DNA of 13,812 bases from Myxococcales bacterium (lineage in GTDB: Bacteria; Myxococcota; Polyangia; Polyangiales; Polyangiaceae): positions 1-13,812 of the forward strand of contig JAGQIY010001171.1 in assembly GCA_020430865.1 (NCBI GenBank). The letters run 5' to 3'. A model generated the notes under the pieces. The model had not been told where the DNA came from. It saw only the letters and a program-made list of their open reading frames with translations, and ran no database searches. This document shows, piece after piece, positions 1 through 6,085 of the stretch. How positions within the stretch are numbered: the first letter of the stretch is position 1; the number at the start of each line of letters is the position of its first letter. The translations under genes were made by a program, and so were the position numbers.

Positions 1-395
1 GTGAAGGCCACGCTCTGGCAGCCGGCGCGCTCGGCGGCCTCCGCGACCTGTCGCGGCGTGGCGCGCTCCGAGAGCCGCTCGACGTCCCGCGCCTTGCTGA
101 TGTCCCAGTTCTGGCAGAAGCGGCAGCCCAGGTTGCAGCCAGCAGTGCCGAACGAAAGCACGCTGGAGCCCGGGAAGAAGTGGTTGAGCGGCTTCTTCTC
201 GATGGGGTCGATGCAGAAGCCGGTGGCGAGGCCGTAGCTCGTGAGCACGATCTCGTCGCCTTGACGCTGCCGTACGAAGCAGAAGGCGCGTTGCCCCTCC
301 TTCAGCTGGCAATGCCGCGGACACAGGTCGCACTGCAGGCGCTCGCCCTCGAAATGGTGCCAGCGACCGGGCACCACGTGCACGTTGGCTGACAT
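1..395 (-). CDS. amrS: AmmeMemoRadiSam-system radical SAM enzyme (AmrS-like), 5' part only
   Basis: The start lies inside the window and the 3' end runs off the left edge: 131 codons plus two bases are visible, roughly 40% of the usual length of this family. The ATG at 395 follows a good Shine-Dalgarno, GAGAGG at 401-406, five bases upstream. The N-terminus carries a cysteine cluster C22-x2-C25-x3-C29 and C39 typical of this family. It is followed by the radical SAM signature C87-x3-C91-x2-C94 (CNLGCRFCQNW), which would bind a 4Fe-4S cluster and S-adenosylmethionine in the cytoplasm. The IDPIEKKPLNHFFPG stretch before the cluster is also characteristic of AmrS and pyruvate-formate-lyase-activase-like proteins. 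In other genomes AmrS occurs with the AMMECR1 and Memo proteins, whose joint reaction is not settled. Those partners are not visible here. The gene starts 39 bp after the TetR gene on the same strand and is probably cotranscribed with it. Family assignment is firm, function is not. Confidence 0.9.
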   Translation of the reverse strand, partial: MSANVHVVPGRWHHFEGERLQCDLCPRHCQLKEGQRAFCFVRQRQGDEIVLTSYGLATGFCIDPIEKKPLNHFFPGSSVLSFGTAGCNLGCRFCQNWDISKARDVERLSERATPRQVAEAAERAGCQSVAF

Positions 396-434
396 GGTTT
401 CCTCTCCCCCGAACCCCGAGCACGCCGCCGCGAA

Positions 435-1196
435 TCAGGCGGGCGCGTCGGCGAACAGGTACCGGAATATCATGCTGCCCAGGGCTTCGCGCAAGGCCTC
501 GGATCGCGCCTGGGACTTCACGCCCCGCCCGCCGACGGTGAAGACGGCGATCTCCTGAGCTGCGATCTGGATGATCTCCGCGGCGGCGACGGGATCCGGC
601 ACGTGGCTCTGGGGCACGACCTCCCGGATCAGCGCGGCGATCACCGTCCGTCCTCGAGACTCAAATTCCGCGCGGATACGAGCAACGTCGATGTCTCGCA
701 GAGACATGCCGAGGAATACGCGGTGCAGCTCCGGGTGCTCGGCGGTGTGCTCGAAGAGCACGTCCAGGACGTGGTCGACCGCCGCCTGGCGATCGCGCTC
801 CGCGGCGAAGACTTCAGGGCTCAGGTTGGCCAGGATGCGCTCGTAGGCGTCCTCGAGGTGCTCGGTGATCATCTCGATGAACGCCTGGCGCTTGTCGGCG
901 AAGTAGCGATAGAAGGTGCCGACGCTGACCCCCGCCTCCTGGGCGATGTCCGTGGTCTGCGCGCTATCGAAGCCCATGCGCGCGAAGACCACCGCTGCCG
1001 CGCGGATGAGCGAGGTGTAGGTGTCGTGAGCGCGCTGCTGGGAGAAGGAGCGGCGGTGACGAGTTGGGGGAGGGACGCTCTTGCCTCGACTGTGGATGGG
1101 CACCACGCGGCCACTATCCGGCGCGGCGTCCGACCCGCCTGGCTCGAGATCGAGCAGCTCGGCCGGACTCTCGGACGGGGCCTTCGGCTTCGACAT
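435..1196 (-). CDS. TetR/AcrR-family transcriptional regulator
   Basis: A 253-aa DNA-binding repressor-type protein. Residues about 60-106 form the TetR N-terminal helix-turn-helix domain: the recognition-helix region TTDIAQEAGVSVGTFYRYF (81-99) is textbook TetR, followed by the DKRQAF helix. Residues about 110-250 are the variable helical ligand-binding and dimerisation domain, whose ligand cannot be read. Residues 1-50 are a Pro/Ser-rich, probably disordered tail longer than usual. An in-frame TAA stop lies 12 bases before the ATG, so this is the longest possible start; there is no Shine-Dalgarno in front of it. A promoter-like -35/-10 pair places transcription initiation on the ATG itself, so the mRNA may be leaderless. 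The gene is divergent from the diiron-protein operon, and the shared 150-bp spacer contains two matching inverted repeats. The most likely role is repression of itself and of the divergent operon. Confidence 0.93.
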   Translation of the reverse strand: MSKPKAPSESPAELLDLEPGGSDAAPDSGRVVPIHSRGKSVPPPTRHRRSFSQQRAHDTYTSLIRAAAVVFARMGFDSAQTTDIAQEAGVSVGTFYRYFADKRQAFIEMITEHLEDAYERILANLSPEVFAAERDRQAAVDHVLDVLFEHTAEHPELHRVFLGMSLRDIDVARIRAEFESRGRTVIAALIREVVPQSHVPDPVAAAEIIQIAAQEIAVFTVGGRGVKSQARSEALREALGSMIFRYLFADAPA

Positions 1197-1202
1197 GAGG
1201 TG

Positions 1203-1230
1203 TATTTAGCTGAATTCTGCCAAAAGTGAA
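1203..1230 (-). promoter_or_regulatory. Putative tetR promoter (leaderless start)
   Basis: Read on the minus strand, TTCACT (1225-1230, 4 of 6 matches to TTGACA) and TAAATA (1203-1208, 3 of 6 matches to TATAAT) are separated by 16 bp. The -10-like box ends six bases before the ATG at 1196, so initiation about seven bases downstream would fall on the A of the start codon. This agrees with the absence of a ribosome-binding site. The -35-like box lies in one arm of operator O1, so repressor binding would block it. The assignment rests on consensus matching only. Confidence 0.35.
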
Positions 1231-1245
1231 GTCGGCTTCGCTTTT
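1222..1245. promoter_or_regulatory. Operator O1, inverted repeat, probable TetR binding site
   Basis: AAAAGTGAAG-TCGG-CTTCGCTTTT is an inverted repeat with 10-bp arms, a 4-bp centre and one mismatch between arms. The core GTGAAG-N4-CTTC recurs in the same geometry 33 bp away (O2). Size and symmetry suit a TetR dimer. The position between two divergent genes, one of them the TetR gene, makes autoregulation the natural reading. Confidence 0.7.
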
Positions 1246-1255
1246 TGTTGGACGG

Positions 1256-1277
1256 AAGGTGAAGCTCACTTCATCTT
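1256..1277. promoter_or_regulatory. Operator O2, inverted repeat, probable TetR binding site
   Basis: AAGGTGAAG-CTCA-CTTCATCTT has 9-bp arms, a 4-bp centre and one arm mismatch. It shares with O1 the pattern AAnnTGAAG or AAnnGTGAAG around an N4 centre. Its centre (1266.5) is 33 bp, about three helical turns, from that of O1 (1233.5), so two dimers would sit on the same DNA face. It lies about 70 bp before the diiron-protein start and probably controls that gene. Confidence 0.7.
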
Positions 1278-1334
1278 TTGTGGGCGAGGTCGGAGCCACC
1301 CGTGCCTGCGCAGATCAACGTCAGAGGGGCCCCG

Positions 1335-1340
1335 GGAGGA
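1335..1340 (+). promoter_or_regulatory. Ribosome-binding site deciding the diiron-protein start
   Basis: GGAGGA lies six bases before the ATG at 1347. The reading frame is open back to 1278, but only the ATG at 1347 has a Shine-Dalgarno. The 23 extra residues of the longer version would come from the operator-proximal leader, so the shorter protein is preferred. Confidence 0.85.
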
Positions 1341-1346
1341 AGAGTC

Positions 1347-2384
1347 ATGAGCGAAGCCGCGCCGCAGATCGACATCGAGCACATCATGGCCGAGCTGGAT
1401 GTCACGTTCAATTGGACGTACCAGGAGACGCGCAAGGACCTCCGGGACCTTTACCGCAAGGCAAAGAAGCTGCAGTGGGACGCCGAGACGCGCCTCGACT
1501 GGACTCAGGAGGTGGACATCGAGCGCCAGGCCGTGCCCGACTTCATGCATCCGCTCTTCGGCTCGGAGATCTACAACAAGATGACCGAAGCCGAGCATGT
1601 TGCCATGCGGAAAGAAATGGCGGCGTGGACGCAGTCGCAGTTTCTGCACGGCGAGCAGGGCGCGCTCCTGGCTGCCGCGCAGCTGGTGAACTCCGTGCCG
1701 GATTTCGACTCCAAGCTGTATGCCGGCACGCAGGTCGTGGACGAGGCACGCCACGTCGAGGTCTTCGACCGCTATCTACACACGAAGATCGGCTTCTCCT
1801 ACCCGGTCAGCCCGTACCTGAAGAAGCTCCTGGATCTGATCCTGACGGACTCGCGCTGGGACATGAAGCTCCTGGGTATGCAGATCATGGTCGAGGGGCT
1901 GGCGCTCGCGGCGTTCGGGGTGACCGCCAAGACGGTGGAGGAGCCCCTGCTCCGGGACATGACGACCTACGTGATCCAGGACGAGGCGCGCCACGTGGCG
2001 TACGGCGTGCTCAGCCTGCGTGACTACTACGACGACGTCTCCGAGAAGGAGCGCCAGGAGCGCGAGGACTTCATCTACGAAGCCGCGGTGCTGATGCGCG
2101 ACCGCTTCCTGTTCCAGCAGATGTGGGAGAAGCTCGGCTACCCCGTGGAGGAGTGCTGTGAGATTGCGAAGAACAACGAGGGCCAGAAGCAGTTCCGGCA
2201 GATCCTGTTCTCGAAGATCGTGCCCGCGGTGAAGCGCATTGGCCTGCTGTCCGATCGCCAGCGCGAGCGCTTCGCGGCCCTCGACATCCTGCAGTACGAG
2301 AACTGGGAGGATCCCTTCGAGAGCTTGAAGCGCGCCGAAGAGGAGCAGGCCGAGGAAGGCCTCGCTGGCGCCGCTGCGGAGTGA
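1347..2384 (+). CDS. Ferritin-like diiron protein (oxidase/oxygenase/desaturase superfamily)
   Basis: A 345-aa, mostly helical protein without signal peptide or membrane segment, hence cytoplasmic. It contains two copies of the carboxylate-bridged diiron motif, each fitting E-x28-D-E-x-R-H: E103 with E133 and H136 (DEARH), and E183 with E213 and H216 (DEARH). All six expected iron ligands are therefore present, as in ribonucleotide-reductase R2-like, acyl-ACP-desaturase-like and AurF-like enzymes. Such proteins activate O2 for hydroxylation, desaturation or N-oxidation. No partner reductase or ferredoxin is visible and the substrate is unknown. The conserved-looking block around IERQAVPDFMHPLFG (58-72) precedes the first ligand. 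The C-terminal tail is Glu/Ala-rich. This is the first gene of a likely operon and is divergent from the TetR gene. A TetR-controlled diiron enzyme suggests induction by its substrate or a related small molecule, which is inference. Confidence 0.88.
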   Translation: MSEAAPQIDIEHIMAELDVTFNWTYQETRKDLRDLYRKAKKLQWDAETRLDWTQEVDIERQAVPDFMHPLFGSEIYNKMTEAEHVAMRKEMAAWTQSQFLHGEQGALLAAAQLVNSVPDFDSKLYAGTQVVDEARHVEVFDRYLHTKIGFSYPVSPYLKKLLDLILTDSRWDMKLLGMQIMVEGLALAAFGVTAKTVEEPLLRDMTTYVIQDEARHVAYGVLSLRDYYDDVSEKERQEREDFIYEAAVLMRDRFLFQQMWEKLGYPVEECCEIAKNNEGQKQFRQILFSKIVPAVKRIGLLSDRQRERFAALDILQYENWEDPFESLKRAEEEQAEEGLAGAAAE

Positions 2385-2396
2385 GCGCGCAGGCAC

Positions 2397-2418
2397 GGCT
2401 ACAGCGAGGCAAGTAGCC
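2397..2418 (+). other. Small stem-loop between the diiron and DUF481-like genes
   Basis: GGCTAC (2397-2402) and GTAGCC (2413-2418) form a perfect 6-bp stem with a 10-base loop, 12 bases after the diiron stop codon. No T-run follows, so it is not a standard intrinsic terminator. It could be an mRNA processing or stability element, or chance. Confidence 0.25.
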
Positions 2419-2459
2419 CCTGTTGGGCGAGGCGCACGTCGTGATCTATAGGGATCGCC

Positions 2460-3263
2460 GTGCGCCTTTCGCTGTTCGTCGCCTGTGTCTGTGTCAGCCT
2501 GCTGGGTTCGTGGGTGACGCCCGCGAGTGCTCAGGTCGACACCGAAGCGCTGCGCCGCAAGGTGGGGAGCCTGCAGGGCGACCTCGAGGGCGAGCGGTCT
2601 CGGGCGTTCGCCGCAAAGCTGGACGGCTCGCTCAAGGCCTACGGCGGCAACACGGAGGGAGTCGTCTGGGGCGCATCGCTCCAGCTCGCGGGTCGGAGCG
2701 GACGGCACCTCGGCTTCCTGGCTGCGAGCGGGGACTACAGCCACCTGGACCACGAGACACAGGTGCGCCGCGCCTTCGCCCACGCGCGCTACGACTACGA
2801 GATCACCGACGGGGTCTGGGGCGAGGTCTTCGGTCAGCTGGAGAGCAACAAGTTCATTGCCGTACGGTTACGCGAGCTGGTAGGCGCCGGACCGCGGGTC
2901 AGGCTCTTCGACGCCGACTCGCTGCAGGCGTTCATCGCCACCGCGTACATGCTGGAGCACACCCAGCTCGCCGACGACGCCAGTCCACCGGGTCGTCCAG
3001 CGACCGTGCACCGCTCCAGCAACTACCTCACCTTGAGCTGGCTGGTGGACGAGCGGGTCAGCCTGGTGTCGACCACCTACTACCAACCTCGCTTCGACGA
3101 GCCGAGCGACTACCGCCTGTTCAGTCAGCTCAGCGCAGACTTCGGCGTGACGAAGGTGCTGAAAGCCGGCATGAGCTTGATGCTGCGCTATGACAGCTTG
3201 CCTCCGGGCGGCGTGAGGTCCACGGATTGGTCCGTGGTGAACACCCTCGGCCTGGAGCTGTGA
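2460..3263 (+). CDS. DUF481-like outer-membrane beta-barrel protein
   Basis: A 267-aa exported protein. The GTG start at 2460 has AGGGA at 2450-2454, five bases upstream. Residues 1-24 are a classical signal peptide (Arg2, hydrophobic core, PASA before Gln25). The rest alternates polar and hydrophobic residues in strand-like blocks. The segment FAHARYDYEITDGVWGEVFGQ, then NKF, RLRELVGAGPRVRLFD and a late LRYD strand resemble DUF481 proteins (YdiY-like, predicted outer-membrane barrels). The final residues NTLGLEL could be the closing strand, although they lack the usual terminal aromatic residue. The gene begins 75 bp after the diiron gene and ends one base before the next GTG, so it is probably cotranscribed. 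Function is unknown; an envelope pore or structural role is inferred. The family call is from pattern recognition and should be checked by profile search. Confidence 0.75.
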   Translation: MRLSLFVACVCVSLLGSWVTPASAQVDTEALRRKVGSLQGDLEGERSRAFAAKLDGSLKAYGGNTEGVVWGASLQLAGRSGRHLGFLAASGDYSHLDHETQVRRAFAHARYDYEITDGVWGEVFGQLESNKFIAVRLRELVGAGPRVRLFDADSLQAFIATAYMLEHTQLADDASPPGRPATVHRSSNYLTLSWLVDERVSLVSTTYYQPRFDEPSDYRLFSQLSADFGVTKVLKAGMSLMLRYDSLPPGGVRSTDWSVVNTLGLEL

Positions 3264-3267
3264 CGTG

Positions 3268-3453
3268 ATGAGCGAAGAGGGCGCGCGCTGCCCGTACTGT
3301 TTCGAGCTGGTGGATAGCTACCCGGATCCTGGGGGGGGTGAGGTGCAGCAGTACGTCGAGGACTGCGCCGTCTGCTGTCGGCCGCTCTTGATCACCGCCA
3401 CCTACGACGACGAGCGGGGTGACTATCGGCTCAGCGTCGTGGGGGACCTGTGA
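3268..3453 (+). CDS. CPXCG-motif cysteine-rich protein
   Basis: A 61-aa protein with C8-P-Y-C11 near the N-terminus and C33-x2-C36-C37 in EDCAVCCRP. This is the layout of the Cys_rich_CPXCG family, a small zinc-ribbon-like domain of unknown function. The family's usual Gly after the first knuckle (CPYCG) is Phe here. The acidic spacer between the knuckles and the QQYVEDC block are typical. The start could be GTG at 3265 or ATG at 3268; both share the GGAG at 3254-3257, and ATG was preferred. The gene starts within five bases of the previous stop, and its own TGA overlaps the next GTG by four bases (GTGA), so translation is probably coupled to both neighbours. An eight-G run at 3331-3338 lies inside the gene. 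Confidence 0.85.
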   Translation: MSEEGARCPYCFELVDSYPDPGGGEVQQYVEDCAVCCRPLLITATYDDERGDYRLSVVGDL

Positions 3454-4418
3454 AGCTTCGCTGGTCTGCGGTCCGGGAGCTGGATGTGCCAGGCGCCGTC
3501 GCTCGCGCCCGCGCCATCGCCCGCGCAGTGGAGGAGTCCGGTGAGCCCTGGGTCGCCACGACGCTGGTGAGCGGGCAGGCCTTGGTGCTGGGTGCCCTGC
3601 AGCGGGAGAGACAGGTACGCCAGCGCCACGCCGACCTGCGGATGTACCGGGCGGAAACGCGCTCCACTACGGGAGTCAGTCTGCTGGTCTCGGAGGGCGC
3701 GGTTCAGCAGCTGATCGTCGTGCCGCGGGTCAACGGGCTCTTCGGCGACGCGAGCGCCGGTAACTTCATCAATCGCACGGTTCGAGGCTTCCTGCGCGCG
3801 TACAACGGCTGCGGCGCGAAGGCGCACTACTTCGGTCGCGAGCACTTCACGCTGTCGCGACGTCCCGCGGGGGTGTTGGGCCTGGACGTGACGTCCGGCG
3901 GCGTCTGGATCCTCGAGGCGTGGGTCGGGCTCGAGGCTGCGACGGCGCTGGATGAGTTCAACGGCCACTCGCCGATCGGCTTGCGCGAGGCGCTGCGCCA
4001 GGCTCGATCCAAGCGGGCCGAGGACTCCGCGGGCGTGCTGGTCGAGCGACTTCACGAGCGGCTGCGAGGTGCCTTCGAGGTGCCCGCCGAGGCCGCGCCA
4101 AGCGAGGAGCCCGAACGCATCGAGGATGACCCGTCGGGGCCGGAAGGCATTCAGGATTCTGACGTCCACTTCGCGCAGCGCGAGGTCCCGATCGGTGTCC
4201 TGGAGCTGGGGTGCAAGGTCGCGGAGCCGAGCGGCTCGTTCGATGTTCGGTGCCGCGGGGATGTGTTGACGAGCGTGGCGGCCGTTCGAGACCTCGAGCG
4301 ACGACTGCAGGGTGGCGCGAGGGCAGAAGCCCTGGAGGCTCTGGCTGGTGTGCCCTGGGAAGGGGCGCGGCCAGGCGACCTCGAGGCGCTGATCGAAGGC
4401 TTGCCCCTGATCAGCTAG
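3450..4418 (+). CDS. Lipoate-protein-ligase-A-like protein, probably lacking the catalytic lysine
   Basis: A 322-aa cytoplasmic protein starting GTG at 3450, overlapping the previous stop by four bases. The order of features recalls the LplA/BPL fold: a VLG..Q-like segment (45-51), then R-S-T-T-G (71-75) where LplA has the RR-x-x-GG motif. Next come a strand (QQLIVVPRV), a helix N108-RTVRGFLRAYN, and the strand AHYFGREHFTLSRRPAG (125-141) where LplA has a genuine gRnDi-to-K-x-x-G segment. The lysine that adenylates and transfers lipoate appears replaced in RRPAG. Residues 240-320 look like the small accessory domain of lipoate ligases (strand, GD at 270-271, two helices). A Glu/Pro-rich linker (210-235) joins the two parts. 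It may be an inactive or repurposed cofactor-ligase homologue. Lipoate ligase activity is not claimed. The last codons overlap the convergent MscS gene by 8 bp. Confidence 0.6.
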   Translation: MKLRWSAVRELDVPGAVARARAIARAVEESGEPWVATTLVSGQALVLGALQRERQVRQRHADLRMYRAETRSTTGVSLLVSEGAVQQLIVVPRVNGLFGDASAGNFINRTVRGFLRAYNGCGAKAHYFGREHFTLSRRPAGVLGLDVTSGGVWILEAWVGLEAATALDEFNGHSPIGLREALRQARSKRAEDSAGVLVERLHERLRGAFEVPAEAAPSEEPERIEDDPSGPEGIQDSDVHFAQREVPIGVLELGCKVAEPSGSFDVRCRGDVLTSVAAVRDLERRLQGGARAEALEALAGVPWEGARPGDLEALIEGLPLIS

Positions 4419-6045
4419 AGGCGTCGCCCTCGTCGTCGGTCGCCCCCGGCAGCTCCACCCGCGTGCGCGGCAGGTACTTCCCGCCCTCGAGGCCCTGCAA
4501 GTAGTCGATCAGCTGCTCTCGAATGGCGCAGCCCAGGTCGAAGGCCTTTCCTGCGTCCTCGGCGCTCGCGGTGGCACGCAGCTGGATCGTCTGCTGGGTC
4601 GCGTCGTAGACGACCAGGCGCACGGCTTCTCGGTCCCATTCCTGGCGGCTCTCGACGATCGCTTCGAGCTTCTGTCGTACCTTCTCCACAGGCACGCGAT
4701 AGTCCGTGTGGATCATCACGATGGTGGTCTTCTGCGTGTCGTTCTTGGTCCAGTTCTCGAACTGGTTCTCCAGGAAGAAGGTGATGGGAAACACCCGGCG
4801 GCGCCCGTCCCAGGTCTTCATGGTGACGTAGCTCAGCGTGATCTCCTCCACCCAGCCGACGTCCCCGGAGATGTTGACGCGGTCACCGATGCGGATGGGC
4901 TGGGCGACCGTGATCTGGATACCCGCCAGCAGGTTCGCGACCGATTTCTGTGCGGCAAAACCGATGACGACGGTCAGAACACCAGCGGACGCCAGCAGCG
5001 AGACACCGACCTTCTTGACCACCTCGAACTGGGTCAGCGCCAACGAAAGCCCGATGAAGAAGACCACGCCGTTGATCGCCTGCCGGGCCACCTTCACGCG
5101 CATCTGCTGGCCGTGTCGCACCAGCTCCTGGTCCGCCTCCTCGGCGATGGTCATCGAGGACAGCACGGTGTCCGCGATCACGTGGACGACGCGCATGGTC
5201 AGCCACACGAAACCAGCGATCAGCAGGGTTCCGACGAGACGCCCGATGGTGCCCTCCGCGGGGATGGAGGGCTTGGTGAACTCCATCAGCACCGAGAGCA
5301 ACCACGTGCTGAGGAGCAGACGCAGCGGACCTCGCAGTCGCCCCACCAGGGCGTCGTCGAACTTGTTCGCCGTGCGCGCAGCTAGCTTGTTCGCAAACTT
5401 CAGCACGAAGCGCGTGGCGATCAGCGCGACGAGCAGGCTCACGACGCTCGCGAGCAGCAGAGCGAACCACTGCCAGACGGCCAGCTGCAGGAAGCTGATG
5501 CGGTGCGCCCAGCCAGGCAGGTAGCGGCCGATCTCCCCGGGGCCGTGCTCCGCGTACAGATCGGGGATCGCCGCAACGGTTCCGCGAGAGAACACCCAGA
5601 CGGCTCCGCCTCCAGCCACGGGGACGCGTTGCAGGCGGATGCTGACCTGGGAGGAGTTCAGGGGGATCTTGCCGAGGGTCTCGTTGAGGGCGCCGTCTTC
5701 CGGGCGACCCTGCTCGTCGTCGCTCACCTCCGACAGGTCGAGCTGCAGCGCTCGATCCAGCACGTATCTGAGCTCGCGCGCCAGCTCCGCGCCTCGCTTG
5801 GCCTCCTGGGTCGCCGGGATGCTGCGCAGATCCAGCGCGTAGGCCGCGTTGTCGAAGTTGCCTTCGCGGGTGGCGGTGAGAAAGAAGTCGACGGTGCGCT
5901 GGGGCGTCGAGCGATCGAGGCCCGGCGGGGGCTTCGAGAGACCCGGTTGGGGGTTGGCGCTGGCTGGGCCTGCGAGCACACATGCCAAGCCGAAGAGCAG
6001 CAAGCTGAGGAGCCTTCGCAGGCGTTGGGCCGACGGCGGAGCCAT
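4411..6045 (-). CDS. MscS-family mechanosensitive ion channel with N-terminal exported domain
   Basis: A 544-aa inner-membrane protein. Residues 1-30 are a signal peptide (RLRR, then a Leu-rich core, AGPASA before Asn31). Residues about 31-180 form a periplasmic-type domain of unknown function. Predicted membrane helices lie near 188-212, 243-256, 268-290 and 323-340, followed by the pore helix about 346-372 with the GFAAQ motif (362-366). The MscS beta domain (IRIGDRVNISGDVGWVEEI, 385-403) and the mixed C-terminal domain follow. Small-conductance mechanosensitive channels open under membrane tension and release solutes. The ATG at 6045 was chosen because the signal peptide follows it directly. 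An upstream ATG at 6123 would add 26 hydrophilic residues and overlap the preceding gene by 38 bp. Neither start has a clear Shine-Dalgarno. It is the last gene of a likely three-gene operon. Confidence 0.92.
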   Translation of the reverse strand: MAPPSAQRLRRLLSLLLFGLACVLAGPASANPQPGLSKPPPGLDRSTPQRTVDFFLTATREGNFDNAAYALDLRSIPATQEAKRGAELARELRYVLDRALQLDLSEVSDDEQGRPEDGALNETLGKIPLNSSQVSIRLQRVPVAGGGAVWVFSRGTVAAIPDLYAEHGPGEIGRYLPGWAHRISFLQLAVWQWFALLLASVVSLLVALIATRFVLKFANKLAARTANKFDDALVGRLRGPLRLLLSTWLLSVLMEFTKPSIPAEGTIGRLVGTLLIAGFVWLTMRVVHVIADTVLSSMTIAEEADQELVRHGQQMRVKVARQAINGVVFFIGLSLALTQFEVVKKVGVSLLASAGVLTVVIGFAAQKSVANLLAGIQITVAQPIRIGDRVNISGDVGWVEEITLSYVTMKTWDGRRRVFPITFFLENQFENWTKNDTQKTTIVMIHTDYRVPVEKVRQKLEAIVESRQEWDREAVRLVVYDATQQTIQLRATASAEDAGKAFDLGCAIREQLIDYLQGLEGGKYLPRTRVELPGATDDEGDASS

Positions 6046-6085
6046 GGAGCCAGGCGTAGCAGCGGCTGAGAGCAGCGTCGATTGT

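Noticed and set aside
1206..1226. Sigma-54-type promoter upstream of tetR (TTGGCA...AGC on the minus strand)
   Set aside because: The GG and GC elements are separated by nine bases rather than the required ten, and no sigma-54 activator gene is nearby.
1278..1346. N-terminal extension of the diiron protein
   Set aside because: It starts at the edge of operator O2 with no Shine-Dalgarno, whereas the ATG at 1347 has GGAGGA at ideal spacing.
1776..2783. Minus-strand 335-codon frame opposite the diiron and DUF481-like genes
   Set aside because: It spans two well-supported plus-strand genes and the spacer between them, and its product shows no domain.
4883..5983. Minus-strand 366-codon frame within the MscS gene
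   Set aside because: It is an out-of-frame shadow of the MscS coding sequence, with an Arg/Ala/Pro-rich product and no motifs.
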